Source of the DNA: Pacificimonas sp036351775
GTDB lineage: Bacteria > Pseudomonadota > Alphaproteobacteria > Sphingomonadales > Sphingomonadaceae
NCBI GenBank assembly: GCA_036351775.1
Contig: JAZBPX010000028.1
Coordinates: 1-64,000, forward strand
Direction of reading: 5' to 3'
DNA length: 64,000 bases
Shown here: one piece after another, positions 42,226 through 52,222 of the stretch
Position numbering within the stretch: the first letter of the stretch is position 1
How the letters are laid out: each line of letters opens with the position of its first letter
Translations under genes and position numbers: made by a program
The notes under the pieces: model-generated
Database searches by the model: none
Told to the model about the DNA's origin: nothing
What the model saw: only the letters and a program-made list of their open reading frames with translations

Positions 42226-42915
42226 CTAGCGCAGGTCGAGGAAGGCGGCTGCGGTTTCGAGCCGGGTGCGCTGGCGGGTGTGGCGGGCTTCGGCCTCCTC
42301 GTCGCTGCCCCATTGTTCGAGGCTGTAGAGTTCTTCGAGCTGGCCGGATTGCCACGCGGTTTCGACGTCGATCTCTTTTTCGAGGAGCGCGAGGGTGACG
42401 ACTAGCGAGCCGGTGATCGTCACGATGGGCTGCGCGGCGGCGAGGGCGAAGTCGTCGAAGGCATCGATGGCGGCGCGCAGGGCGCGGAGCGTCGGTTCGG
42501 GCTGCGTGACGTGCCGGATGCCGTCCGCGAGTTCGAAGCCGATGTCGTAGCGCGCCTTTGCCCAGTCGAGGAGCGGATCCCAGACCTTGCACTGGCGCGC
42601 GACGAGGGCTTCCGGTTCGGCGGCGCGGTAGCAGATAAGATCGCTTTCGCCGTAGGCCGCAATGCCGCCCGCGAAGGCACCGCGCGCGCTGGCAACATGG
42701 TCGATGGCGGCGTTGGCGAGCCCCAGGAACGGCATGGCGGCGGGGTCGATCAGATCGCCCTGGTCCTGCCATTCCCTTGCGATCGCAGCGGCCATTACCT
42801 CGGTAGGCAGAATGAGCGGCGCGCGGGCGGGGGTGCGGACCTGGCGGCCGTCGAGGGTGACCTGCCAGCCGCGTTCTACCGCTTCCACGGCCGCAGCCTT
42901 GTAGAAGCGCTTCAC
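42226..42915 (-). CDS. ATP12-family F1-ATPase assembly chaperone
   Basis: A 229-residue protein starting GTG at 42915 (VKRFYKAAAVEAVERG), reached through a GTGA overlap with the preceding gene; a longer frame upstream is out of family. ATP12 homologues occur in mitochondria and alphaproteobacteria and hold the alpha subunit of F1-ATP synthase during assembly. Key strings are WQVTLDGRQVRTPARAPLILP and WDPLLDWAKARYDIGF. It is the last gene of a five-gene overlapping operon, and no ATP synthase gene is near. Confidence 0.88.
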   Translation of the reverse strand: MKRFYKAAAVEAVERGWQVTLDGRQVRTPARAPLILPTEVMAAAIAREWQDQGDLIDPAAMPFLGLANAAIDHVASARGAFAGGIAAYGESDLICYRAAEPEALVARQCKVWDPLLDWAKARYDIGFELADGIRHVTQPEPTLRALRAAIDAFDDFALAAAQPIVTITGSLVVTLALLEKEIDVETAWQSGQLEELYSLEQWGSDEEAEARHTRQRTRLETAAAFLDLR

Positions 42916-43145
42916 CGGCCCTCTCGCCAGCGTCTGCGGATGAAGGCGGGGAGGAGGAACATGCAGGCGATGCCGACGAGGGCGACGGCCTTGCCGACCG
43001 TTTCGTCCTGAAGGCCGAACGCACCCTGCGTCCAGATCATGACGCCGATAACGGTCAACGCGATTCCGGCGAGGCGGATGAAGCCGAGGGTGAAGAAGCG
43101 GCGCTTGGCGGTTTCCTCGTCGAGCGGAGCGGGGGGTATCGTCAT
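42912..43145 (-). CDS. Small two-helix membrane protein
   Basis: A 77-residue protein with basic N-terminal residues and two hydrophobic helices (GIALTVIGVMIWTQG and ALVGIACMFLLPAFI), ending RRRWREGR. No known family is recognised, but small proteins of this plan commonly travel with ATP12 in sphingomonads (recollection, not verified here). Four-base overlaps on both sides tie it to the HAD and ATP12 genes. Confidence 0.7.
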   Translation of the reverse strand: MTIPPAPLDEETAKRRFFTLGFIRLAGIALTVIGVMIWTQGAFGLQDETVGKAVALVGIACMFLLPAFIRRRWREGR

Positions 43146-43804
43146 GCGCCGAGAAGATAGCGGCCGAGCTGCGGGTAGTCATTGGCGACCGTCGCCGCGC
43201 CCGAGGCCGTGAGTTCGTCGGGCGCGTGATAGCCCCAGGCGACGCCGACGGCCTGCACCCCGGCGTTTGCGGCCATATCCATGTCGAAGGTGGTATCGCC
43301 GATCATGACGCTTGCCTCTACCTCGGCGCCGGCATCGCGCATGGCAGTCTCGATCATTGACGGGTGCGGTTTTGACGGGTGCCGGTCAGCGGTCTGAAGG
43401 CTGATGAAGCGGTTGCGGATGCCGTGGAATTCAAGCGCGTGATCGAGGCCGCGATCGGATTTTCCCGTCGCGACGGCAAGCAGCCAGCCTGCATCCTCCA
43501 GTGCGCCCAGAACCTCAAGCGTGCCCTCGTAGAGCGGTTCGTGCGCGAGAGCGGCGTCCGAACGCATCTTCTTGAAGCAGGTCTTGTAGTCCTCCGCCAT
43601 TTTGGCGTGGAAGGCGTCGTCCGCATCGGGGACCAGCATGGCCATCGCCTGCGGCAGGGACAGGCCGACCACCCGGCGCGTGCTGTTCTGCGCGGGCGGA
43701 GGAAGGCGGTTCATGTCGAAACAGGCGTCCATCGCGGCGATGATGTTGGCCTGCGAATCCATCAGCGTGCCGTCGCAGTCGAAGATGGCGAGGCGGACGG
43801 TCAC
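43142..43804 (-). CDS. HAD-superfamily hydrolase, phosphoglycolate-phosphatase-like
   Basis: A 220-residue HAD phosphatase. Motif I LAIFDCDGTLMDS carries both aspartates near the N-terminus, motif II is in AVATGKSDRG, motif III lysine in HPSKPHP and motif IV VMIGDTTFDMDMA. A helical cap lies between motifs I and II, as in Gph-like enzymes. It is enzymatically intact; substrate unassigned. Overlaps flanking genes by ATGA. Confidence 0.85.
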   Translation of the reverse strand: MTVRLAIFDCDGTLMDSQANIIAAMDACFDMNRLPPPAQNSTRRVVGLSLPQAMAMLVPDADDAFHAKMAEDYKTCFKKMRSDAALAHEPLYEGTLEVLGALEDAGWLLAVATGKSDRGLDHALEFHGIRNRFISLQTADRHPSKPHPSMIETAMRDAGAEVEASVMIGDTTFDMDMAANAGVQAVGVAWGYHAPDELTASGAATVANDYPQLGRYLLGA

Positions 43805-44925
43805 TTGCGGCGCCCGCCTTTGCCGCGCTTGTGGCGGTCGGCGCCGCGGCGCGCGCGGTGCTGGTCGCGCTTTTCGCGGCGGATGTCGCGGGCCTTGTGC
43901 TTGCGCAGGCGAGCCTTTGCGCCGGGATCGTCGATCTCTTCCTCAAGCGGCAAGTCGCCCTCGTTCGCGTCGAAGCCGAGATTTTCGAGGGTTGCCGCGA
44001 AATGTTCGGGCGGGTCGGCCATGACGTTGAGGACACCGCCGCCAGGCAGGTCGATCTTTAGACGGCGCGCATGGAGGTGCAGCTTTCGCGAGATGCCGCC
44101 GGTCAGGAAGCTCTCCTTGCCGCCATATTTGCCGTCGCCGACGATGGGGTGGCCGATGGCGGCGGTGTGGACGCGAAGCTGGTGCGTCCGGCCGGTGAGC
44201 GGTTGCAGCTCCATCCACGCCGCGCGGCCCGCGGCGCGGTCGATGAGACGGTAGCGGCTGACGGCGCGTTGGCCGCCCTCCTGATCCACGTGCATTTTCT
44301 CGCCGCCGGATCCGGGCTGTTTGGAGAGCGCGAGATCGATGCGGCCATCGTGAATGTCGGGGACGCCCATGATGATGGCCCAGTAGATCTTGCGCGCCGT
44401 GCGGCCCTTGAAGGCCTGCGCGAAATGGGCGGCGGCCTTTGGCGTGCGGGCGAGAAGAAGAACGCCGGACGTGTCCTTGTCGAGGCGGTGGACGAGTTTC
44501 GGCCGGTCGTCGCGCTCGAACTTCAGCGCGTCGAGGAGGCCGTCGACATGCTCGCGCTGGCCCGTGCCGCCCTGCGTGGCGAGGCCGGGCGGCTTGTTGA
44601 TGACGATGGCATGGACGTCGCGGTGGATGACGAGGCTGCGCGCGAAGTCGATCTGGTCTTCGGTGAGCGGCGAGCGCTCGCGCTTCTGCGCCATCGGGCT
44701 GCGGTGCGCGGTCTCGAGCGGCGGAACGCGGAGGATCTGGCCCGCGTGGATTCGGTCGCCGGGGCGGGCGCGGGCGCCGTCGACGCGAAGCTGGCCGGTG
44801 CGCGCCCATTTGGAGACGATGGTGAAACTCGCCTCCGGCATGTGCCGCTTGAACCAGCGGTCGAGGCGGATGTCGTCATCCTCCTCCGCAACGGTGAACT
44901 GGCGGACGTCGGTGATGGCGCTCAT
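43801..44925 (-). CDS. RluA/RluC-family rRNA pseudouridine synthase
   Basis: A 374-residue enzyme from the ATG at 44925 (MSAITDVRQF). An N-terminal S4 RNA-binding domain (VDGARARPGDRIHAGQIL) is followed by the catalytic HRLDKDTSGVLLLA, whose aspartate attacks the uridine, and LTGRTHQLRVH. A 60-residue tail rich in Lys/Arg (HKARDIRREKRDQ onward) is longer than usual and may bind rRNA. An ATG four bases inside crcB couples the two genes. Confidence 0.9.
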   Translation of the reverse strand: MSAITDVRQFTVAEEDDDIRLDRWFKRHMPEASFTIVSKWARTGQLRVDGARARPGDRIHAGQILRVPPLETAHRSPMAQKRERSPLTEDQIDFARSLVIHRDVHAIVINKPPGLATQGGTGQREHVDGLLDALKFERDDRPKLVHRLDKDTSGVLLLARTPKAAAHFAQAFKGRTARKIYWAIIMGVPDIHDGRIDLALSKQPGSGGEKMHVDQEGGQRAVSRYRLIDRAAGRAAWMELQPLTGRTHQLRVHTAAIGHPIVGDGKYGGKESFLTGGISRKLHLHARRLKIDLPGGGVLNVMADPPEHFAATLENLGFDANEGDLPLEEEIDDPGAKARLRKHKARDIRREKRDQHRARRGADRHKRGKGGRRK

Positions 44926-45329
44926 GTCTCGATGACTTTCAGGAGGCCGAGCGCGGCGTAGGCGCCCGCGAAGGTCGCGGCGACGCATAGGGCGACGGAG
45001 CCTGAGGCATAGGCGGCGGCGATGCCGAAGCGCCTGTCGATCAACATCTCGGTCAGCTCGTAGGAAAAGGCGGAGAAGGTCGTGAAGCCGCCGAGAAAGC
45101 CGGTGACCAGGAGGAGGCGCGTGCGGCTGTCGCCCATCTGTTCGATGGTGGCCATGATGACCGCGCCGATCAGGAAGCTGCCGATGACATTAACAGCGAA
45201 GGTGCCCCAGGGAACGCGGCCCCAGCTGGCGGCGTCATTCACCCACTGACTGGCCATGAACCGGCTGACCGCGCCAAGACCGCCGCCGAGGAAGATCAGG
45301 CCGATATGAGAGAGGGGAACGGGGATCAT
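44922..45329 (-). CDS. crcB: Fluoride exporter CrcB (Fluc)
   Basis: A 135-residue membrane protein exporting fluoride ions. Four helices and the family strings GGGLGAVSRFMASQWV, GTFAVNVIGSFLIGAV and GFLGGFTTFSAFSYE are complete. A fluoride riboswitch was looked for upstream and not found. It is the first gene of the operon with rluA-type, HAD, small-membrane and ATP12 genes. Confidence 0.95.
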   Translation of the reverse strand: MIPVPLSHIGLIFLGGGLGAVSRFMASQWVNDAASWGRVPWGTFAVNVIGSFLIGAVIMATIEQMGDSRTRLLLVTGFLGGFTTFSAFSYELTEMLIDRRFGIAAAYASGSVALCVAATFAGAYAALGLLKVIET

Positions 45330-45363
45330 TGGCCGCCCTCCTTAAGGGCGGGGACCGCGCCTG

Positions 45364-46236
45364 TTAAGCGACGCCGAACGTCCAGCCCTCCGTGCGCGCG
45401 ATTTTGGGAGTCAGGCCGGGCGGGGACCAGTAGCGCGGGTCGTCGGCAATCGCGCGCAGGCCGGCGGCGGTGACGAGGACATCGGTCTGGTGATCGTCGA
45501 GGTTGCTGCCCTTGACCGGCTTGCTGCCTAGCGCTGCGAGCGCTGCGTTGAGAGCGGCGGCCGAGCGGAGTTTGAGGCCGCGCCGGGAGCCGGAAAGCTG
45601 GATGAAGGCGCGGGCGTACATTTCGCAGAGGACGCTGCCGCTGCTATCGTGCGCCGCAGCCGGGTTCTCCGCAAAGTCGAAGGGCCAGACCGGGATCGCG
45701 CCGTTCAGGTGGTGCAGAACGCGCATACCGGCGAAGCTGGCCTTGGCGACCTGGCCCGCACCGATGGCGTCGTAGACGGTCGAGGATTTGCCGCCGCCCT
45801 GCTCGTTGAAGCGGTGTTCGCACTGGCGCCAGAAAAGGTAGTCCGCCTTTCGGCCGTCGGCGGCGCCGAAATAGAAATGATCCGGGAAGGCGGCGTGCAG
45901 GAAACTGGACGCGCCGAGGTCTTCGTCGGTCGCGTGGTCGTCGACGAAGGCCCAGAAGTCGGCGGCGGTGTCGGGCGCATCGACGCCGGGCAGGTAGGCG
46001 CCGCGCTCGGCGAAGGGCGGCGCGAAGCTGAAGTCGGCGGCGATGAGGGTGCGCGGCGTGCCGGTCGCGATCTGGCGGATCCAGTTGAGGACGTCGGTGC
46101 GCGACCAGCTGCGACCGCGTTCGATTAGCATCGGCGGGCCGTTCCCGCGCTCGCACCATGCGATGGCGATGCCCTTGTGCCGTTTTCCCTTTGCACCCGA
46201 CCAGTCGATCGCTGCGAAACGGTCGAACCATGCCAC
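45364..46236 (-). CDS. DUF429-like protein with RNase H-type fold
   Basis: A 290-residue protein starting GTG at 46236. It opens with AAIDWSGAKG and has IAADFSFA (about residue 68), WxFVDDHATD and DDHQTDVLVTAAGLRA near the C-terminus: the acidic pattern (D..D..D) of the RNase H-like DUF429 family. Function is unknown. It shares one base with the downstream end of the serine hydrolase gene. Confidence 0.65.
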   Translation of the reverse strand: MAWFDRFAAIDWSGAKGKRHKGIAIAWCERGNGPPMLIERGRSWSRTDVLNWIRQIATGTPRTLIAADFSFAPPFAERGAYLPGVDAPDTAADFWAFVDDHATDEDLGASSFLHAAFPDHFYFGAADGRKADYLFWRQCEHRFNEQGGGKSSTVYDAIGAGQVAKASFAGMRVLHHLNGAIPVWPFDFAENPAAAHDSSGSVLCEMYARAFIQLSGSRRGLKLRSAAALNAALAALGSKPVKGSNLDDHQTDVLVTAAGLRAIADDPRYWSPPGLTPKIARTEGWTFGVA

Positions 46237-47606
46237 TAGTCCGCCGCGTCGAGAACCGCGCGGGAGAAGGCGGTGATGTCGAAGCCGCGATTTTCACCGA
46301 TGGGGTCGTAGCCGCGGCGGATGATGAGCATGTCCTCCTCCGGCACGATAACGAGGAACTGGCCGCGGTTACCGAAGGCGGCGAACGTGCCGTCCGGGAG
46401 TCCTGTATCCTCGCCCGCCACCCAGAAGGTTGCACCATATTTCCAGTCGCGGTCTGGCTGGGGCCCGGACGGGGTCGAGACGAACCGGACGAAGCCGCGC
46501 GGGAGCAGGCGCTCGCGCTGCCAGACGCCGTCGTTCAGGTAGAGAAGGCCGAGGCGGGCGAGGTCGCGGGCCGTGGTCCAGACCTGGCTCGACATGATGA
46601 AATCGCCGCGCCAGTCGGTTTCGAGGACCGTGTCGGTCATGCCCAGCTTCCACGTCAGCTCCTCGAAGGGGAAGGCTAGATATTCGCGGTCGTTTCCGAG
46701 CGCGTGGCGGAGGCCGTAGAGCGCGAGCAGCGTGTCGTTGTTGGCGTAGCGGAAGACGGTACCGGGGCGGTGGAGGAGGCTCTGGCCGGGGGCGTTATCC
46801 TCCACCGCGACTCCGCCGACGTAGATGGCGTCGGTGCGGTTGCCGGGAAAATCACTGGTGAGGCCGGACGCCATGCGCATGAGCTGTTCGGTGGTGATGC
46901 GCTGGCGCGGATCGCCGCGGGACTGCCATTCCGGAACCTCGGCGGGGGCGCGGATGTCGATGATGTCCTTGTGCGCGGCAACGCCGAGAACGGTACCCGC
47001 TATGCTTTTCGCGACGGACCAGGTACGCTGCGGCGTGGCGGCGTTGATGCCGCGGGCATAGCGTTCCGCGACGATCCGGCCATTCTTGACAATCAGGATA
47101 GCCGAGGTGCGGTTGCCGGGACCGAAGGTCTCCCCGTCAAAGGCGGACCGGACCAGCGCCTCGTAGCGGCGGTCGAGGCGGCGGGGCAGGGGATCACGGC
47201 CGACCGGCGCCTTCGTCGAAGCGGTCAGGGGCAGGTAGGGCAGGGCGGCCGTGCCAAGCTCGCCGCCGATGGGAAGCTGCGCGCAGCCGAGATGTTCGCG
47301 CCAGGCCGCGATACGGGGCGGGGCGTCCTCGTCATACTGAACAGCGACGAACTTGCCGCTGCGGCTGATCTCCGCCGTCAGGTCGGCTATGTCCCCGCGG
47401 TACTCGGCGTAAACACGGCTTAGCTCGTTGGCCTGAATATCGGCGAGGCGGCGGCCTGCGTTGAAGGTGGCCGAGCAGGTGAACGCGGCCTCGTAACCGG
47501 CTGCCAGCGCGCGGACATAATCGTCATCCGCGCTCTGCGTGGCAGCGGGAACGGCGGCGGTCAGGCCGGTTAGAAACGCGATCAGGAGGCGCGGTAACTT
47601 ACTCAT
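46236..47606 (-). CDS. Secreted class C beta-lactamase-like serine hydrolase
   Basis: A 456-residue protein with signal peptide (cleaved after PAAT-Q near residue 25). Catalytic SxxK is in WSVAKSIAG, YxN in FRYANNDTL, and a KTG-like element is replaced within YGATFWVAG. It resembles family S12 serine peptidases and esterases such as EstB, 6-aminohexanoate-dimer hydrolase and class C beta-lactamases. A long N-terminal extension (residues 30-145) has cysteines. Substrate unknown; beta-lactam resistance should not be assumed. Confidence 0.8.
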   Translation of the reverse strand: MSKLPRLLIAFLTGLTAAVPAATQSADDDYVRALAAGYEAAFTCSATFNAGRRLADIQANELSRVYAEYRGDIADLTAEISRSGKFVAVQYDEDAPPRIAAWREHLGCAQLPIGGELGTAALPYLPLTASTKAPVGRDPLPRRLDRRYEALVRSAFDGETFGPGNRTSAILIVKNGRIVAERYARGINAATPQRTWSVAKSIAGTVLGVAAHKDIIDIRAPAEVPEWQSRGDPRQRITTEQLMRMASGLTSDFPGNRTDAIYVGGVAVEDNAPGQSLLHRPGTVFRYANNDTLLALYGLRHALGNDREYLAFPFEELTWKLGMTDTVLETDWRGDFIMSSQVWTTARDLARLGLLYLNDGVWQRERLLPRGFVRFVSTPSGPQPDRDWKYGATFWVAGEDTGLPDGTFAAFGNRGQFLVIVPEEDMLIIRRGYDPIGENRGFDITAFSRAVLDAAD

Positions 47607-47632
47607 ACCGCGAGGCCCATAGCAGCGTTTCG

Positions 47633-48478
47633 TCAGCCATTCTCCCTACGATTGATGAACGCCAATCGTTCGAACAGCATGACGTCCTGTTCGTTCTTCA
47701 GGAGCGCACCATGGAGGGGCGGGATGAGGGTCTTGGGGTCGCGCGATTTCAGGACTTCAAGCGGAAGGTCCTCATGCATCAGCAGCTTCAGCCAGTCTAG
47801 AAGTTCACTGGTGGACGGCTTCTTCTTGAGGCCCGGCACCTCGCGCATGTCAAAGAAAATGGACAGCGCCTCCTTCACCAGCTGCTTCTGGATGTCGGGG
47901 AAGTGGACCTGAACGATGTCCTTCATCGTCTGCTTGTCGGGGAACTTGATATAGTGGAAAAAACAGCGGCGAAGGAACGCGTCGGGCAACTCCTTCTCGT
48001 TGTTCGAGGTGATGAGGATGATCGGACGCTCCTGTGCGCTGATCGTCTCGCCGGTTTCGTAGACGTGGAACTCCATCCGGTCGAGTTCCTGAAGGAGGTC
48101 GTTCGGAAACTCGATGTCGGCCTTGTCGATCTCGTCGATGAGGAGGATGGGCGTCTTTTCGCTGGTGAAAGCTTCCCACAGCTTGCCGCGCCTGATGTAG
48201 TTCGAAATGTCATGGACGCGCTCGTCGCCAAGCTGGCTGTCGCGAAGGCGCGAGACGGCGTCATATTCGTAAAGTCCCTGCTGCGCCTTTGTCGTCGACT
48301 TGATGTGCCATTCAATGAGCGGCGCGCCCATGGCCTTAGCGACCTCGGCGGCAAGGACTGTCTTGCCCGTCCCGGGTTCGCCCTTGATGAGAAGCGGGCG
48401 GCGTAGGGTGGCGGCGGCGTTCACCGCGACCTTCAGATCGTCGGTGGCGACATAGTCCTGTGTACCGTCAAAGCGCAT
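47633..48478 (-). CDS. MoxR-family AAA+ ATPase
   Basis: A 281-residue AAA+ protein. Walker A GEPGTGKT (about residues 37-44), Walker B ILLIDEIDKAD and sensor ITSNNEKELPDAFLRRC are intact. MoxR ATPases act as chaperones assembling metal centres or complexes and usually neighbour a von Willebrand factor A (CoxE-like) gene. None is present within the window on either side: the genes around it are a serine hydrolase and an unrecognised protein. Confidence 0.92.
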   Translation of the reverse strand: MRFDGTQDYVATDDLKVAVNAAATLRRPLLIKGEPGTGKTVLAAEVAKAMGAPLIEWHIKSTTKAQQGLYEYDAVSRLRDSQLGDERVHDISNYIRRGKLWEAFTSEKTPILLIDEIDKADIEFPNDLLQELDRMEFHVYETGETISAQERPIILITSNNEKELPDAFLRRCFFHYIKFPDKQTMKDIVQVHFPDIQKQLVKEALSIFFDMREVPGLKKKPSTSELLDWLKLLMHEDLPLEVLKSRDPKTLIPPLHGALLKNEQDVMLFERLAFINRRENG

Positions 48479-48568
48479 GGGTCGGTGCTTTTCCTTAAGG
48501 AGGTTCGTTTGGCGCGAACGCTAGCCCCGTTCCGGACAAGAGCAACCTAAGGAGTATTGGGGGGCGGT

Positions 48569-49255
48569 TCAGGCTGGGCGCGCGCAGGCGCGGGCATCGA
48601 CAAGAGCGAGAAGCTGGCTGTGGACGAGCAGCCACTGGCCCGCGCCAAAGCCGACGGCACGGGCGGTGGTCCGGTCCGCGAAGCTGCGCGCGGCCCTTTC
48701 GTAGAGGTCGCCCGAATCCGGAACGGTCCAGTCGCCTGCGGGGGCGGGCCAGCGGGCGGAGAAGGCGAGGGTGCCGGCCTGGTCAAGACCGGCGCGAAGG
48801 CGGGGCCAGTCAGAAAGAAAACCGAGAAAGACCCCCAGTGCGCAGCCGCTGCGCGTCGAGCTGGCGAGGGTGAGCATGGCATCGCGCAAGCCCCGAACTG
48901 CTGTTTCCGCATCCGACAGACCTGCCGTATCAACGGAATAGCCGGTAAGGACGGACAGCTCTGCCAGCCACTGGCGGTCGCGATGAAGGCGCTGCGCGGC
49001 AGGCTCAATGAAGGGTTCGAGATCGGCGTTGTATTCCAGCGCGGTATCCAGAACCGACGGCATCTCTCCGTGAAGGATCGCGAGAAGGTGGACGAGATCG
49101 GCCACGTAGAGGTCGGGTGCATCGCAGCGACCCTCCGCGACAGCCGCCAATTCCGCGAAAGCGTCGTCCGTGCGGCGGGTGACCGTCTCCAGAAGTTCAT
49201 CGACCGTAGCGGGCCGCAGCCGGGCGGCCTCCATCCGGACGGCGGTATTGACCAT
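48569..49255 (-). CDS. Unrecognised 228-residue helical protein
   Basis: I cannot name this protein. It is mainly helical with acidic and alanine-rich stretches (LAAVAEGRCDAPDLYVADLVHLLAILHGEMP), no signal peptide and two cysteine-containing segments. It contains GCALGVFLGFLSDWPRL and a C-terminal WLLVHSQLLALV. It is separated from the MoxR gene by about 90 bases and starts ATG; normal GC. It is probably cytoplasmic. Confidence 0.6.
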   Translation of the reverse strand: MVNTAVRMEAARLRPATVDELLETVTRRTDDAFAELAAVAEGRCDAPDLYVADLVHLLAILHGEMPSVLDTALEYNADLEPFIEPAAQRLHRDRQWLAELSVLTGYSVDTAGLSDAETAVRGLRDAMLTLASSTRSGCALGVFLGFLSDWPRLRAGLDQAGTLAFSARWPAPAGDWTVPDSGDLYERAARSFADRTTARAVGFGAGQWLLVHSQLLALVDARACARPA

Positions 49256-49399
49256 GATCTGGCGGCCTCTCTTCCTTCTCGCTGCCGCGCCCGATTCTAG
49301 GTCGGCGAATGGCAGCCTTTGGAAGGGGCCTAGCGGGGGCCGGTAAACGGGCGCTTAAACGGCAGCGGGATTTGGGTTCGGGTCCGGGAACTGCCGAAA

Positions 49400-50116
49400 T
49401 CAACGCACGAGGCGGTAGTCCGAATAAGTGGTCACAACCGTCTGCGTTCCGCTGCCACCGGGACGGCTGCCGGCGAAACGCATAACCTGCCTGTCAAGTA
49501 CGGGCCGCCCATCGGCGAGGCGGCGGTAATCGGAGACGACGTCGAAGTCCGTGATCTTCGCGACCAGCATGACGCGGAACGGCTTATTCAGGTTGAACTC
49601 CGTGCGCCTGACCATCGGGCCCCGTGCATCGGTTTCGATCTTCGCGACTGCGTTCATGCGGCCTGACATGTCGACGGGGCCGGTGTCGAAAGTCTTCTTC
49701 GGAAAGCGGTCGTAGCGGATTTCCGTCGGTGCGCACGTTGCCGGATCGACGCCCAGCCAGGTGGCGAGGCGGTAATAGCCAGGCACCATACCCGTACCCC
49801 GGCGCTGGCGGGCTTCCTTCAGCTGCTTCTTCGTAGGCGCATCGCCGTTATAGGAAACCAGGGTCCAGCGTTCACCCTCCGGCGCGGACGGATCGAAGCG
49901 CTCGACAAGTTCCGTGCGTTCGATGTCGCCCTTCTTGGGGCGCCCCTCGATCATGACGGTGCGGGTGAAGGCGAGCTCGTCCGCTGACTGGGTCGCCGCG
50001 CTTTCAACAAGCTGGTCCTGAATCGGGCAGGCATCCTGTGCGGCGGCGGGGCCTGCCGTCATCATGCCTGCGAACAGGATCAGGGCGGCGGCGCTGGCGG
50101 GGGAGGGCGTCATCAT
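49400..50116 (-). CDS. Unrecognised secreted protein
   Basis: A 238-residue protein with signal peptide (ILFAGMMTAGPAAAQ) and two cysteines (C30 in DACPIQ, and one in ATCAPTEI). The body looks beta-rich (RVMLVAKITDFDVVSDYRRLADGRPVL; TVVTTYSDYRLVR), as in lipid-binding or lipoprotein-carrier folds, but no family signature is certain. It ends 55 bases from rpoD on the same strand and may share its transcript. Confidence 0.55.
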   Translation of the reverse strand: MMTPSPASAAALILFAGMMTAGPAAAQDACPIQDQLVESAATQSADELAFTRTVMIEGRPKKGDIERTELVERFDPSAPEGERWTLVSYNGDAPTKKQLKEARQRRGTGMVPGYYRLATWLGVDPATCAPTEIRYDRFPKKTFDTGPVDMSGRMNAVAKIETDARGPMVRRTEFNLNKPFRVMLVAKITDFDVVSDYRRLADGRPVLDRQVMRFAGSRPGGSGTQTVVTTYSDYRLVR

Positions 50117-50171
50117 AACCCTACCTACGGCCCGCGCCGCCGGTTCCTTCGTTCCGCGGCCCCCGAACGCC

Positions 50172-52190
<2,019 letters not shown>

Positions 52191-52222
52191 CCCGTCCACT
52201 TACCAGCACCGGGCCGTCACTG

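Noticed and set aside
45330..45363. Fluoride riboswitch for crcB
   Set aside because: The leader is too short and lacks the conserved pseudoknot sequences.
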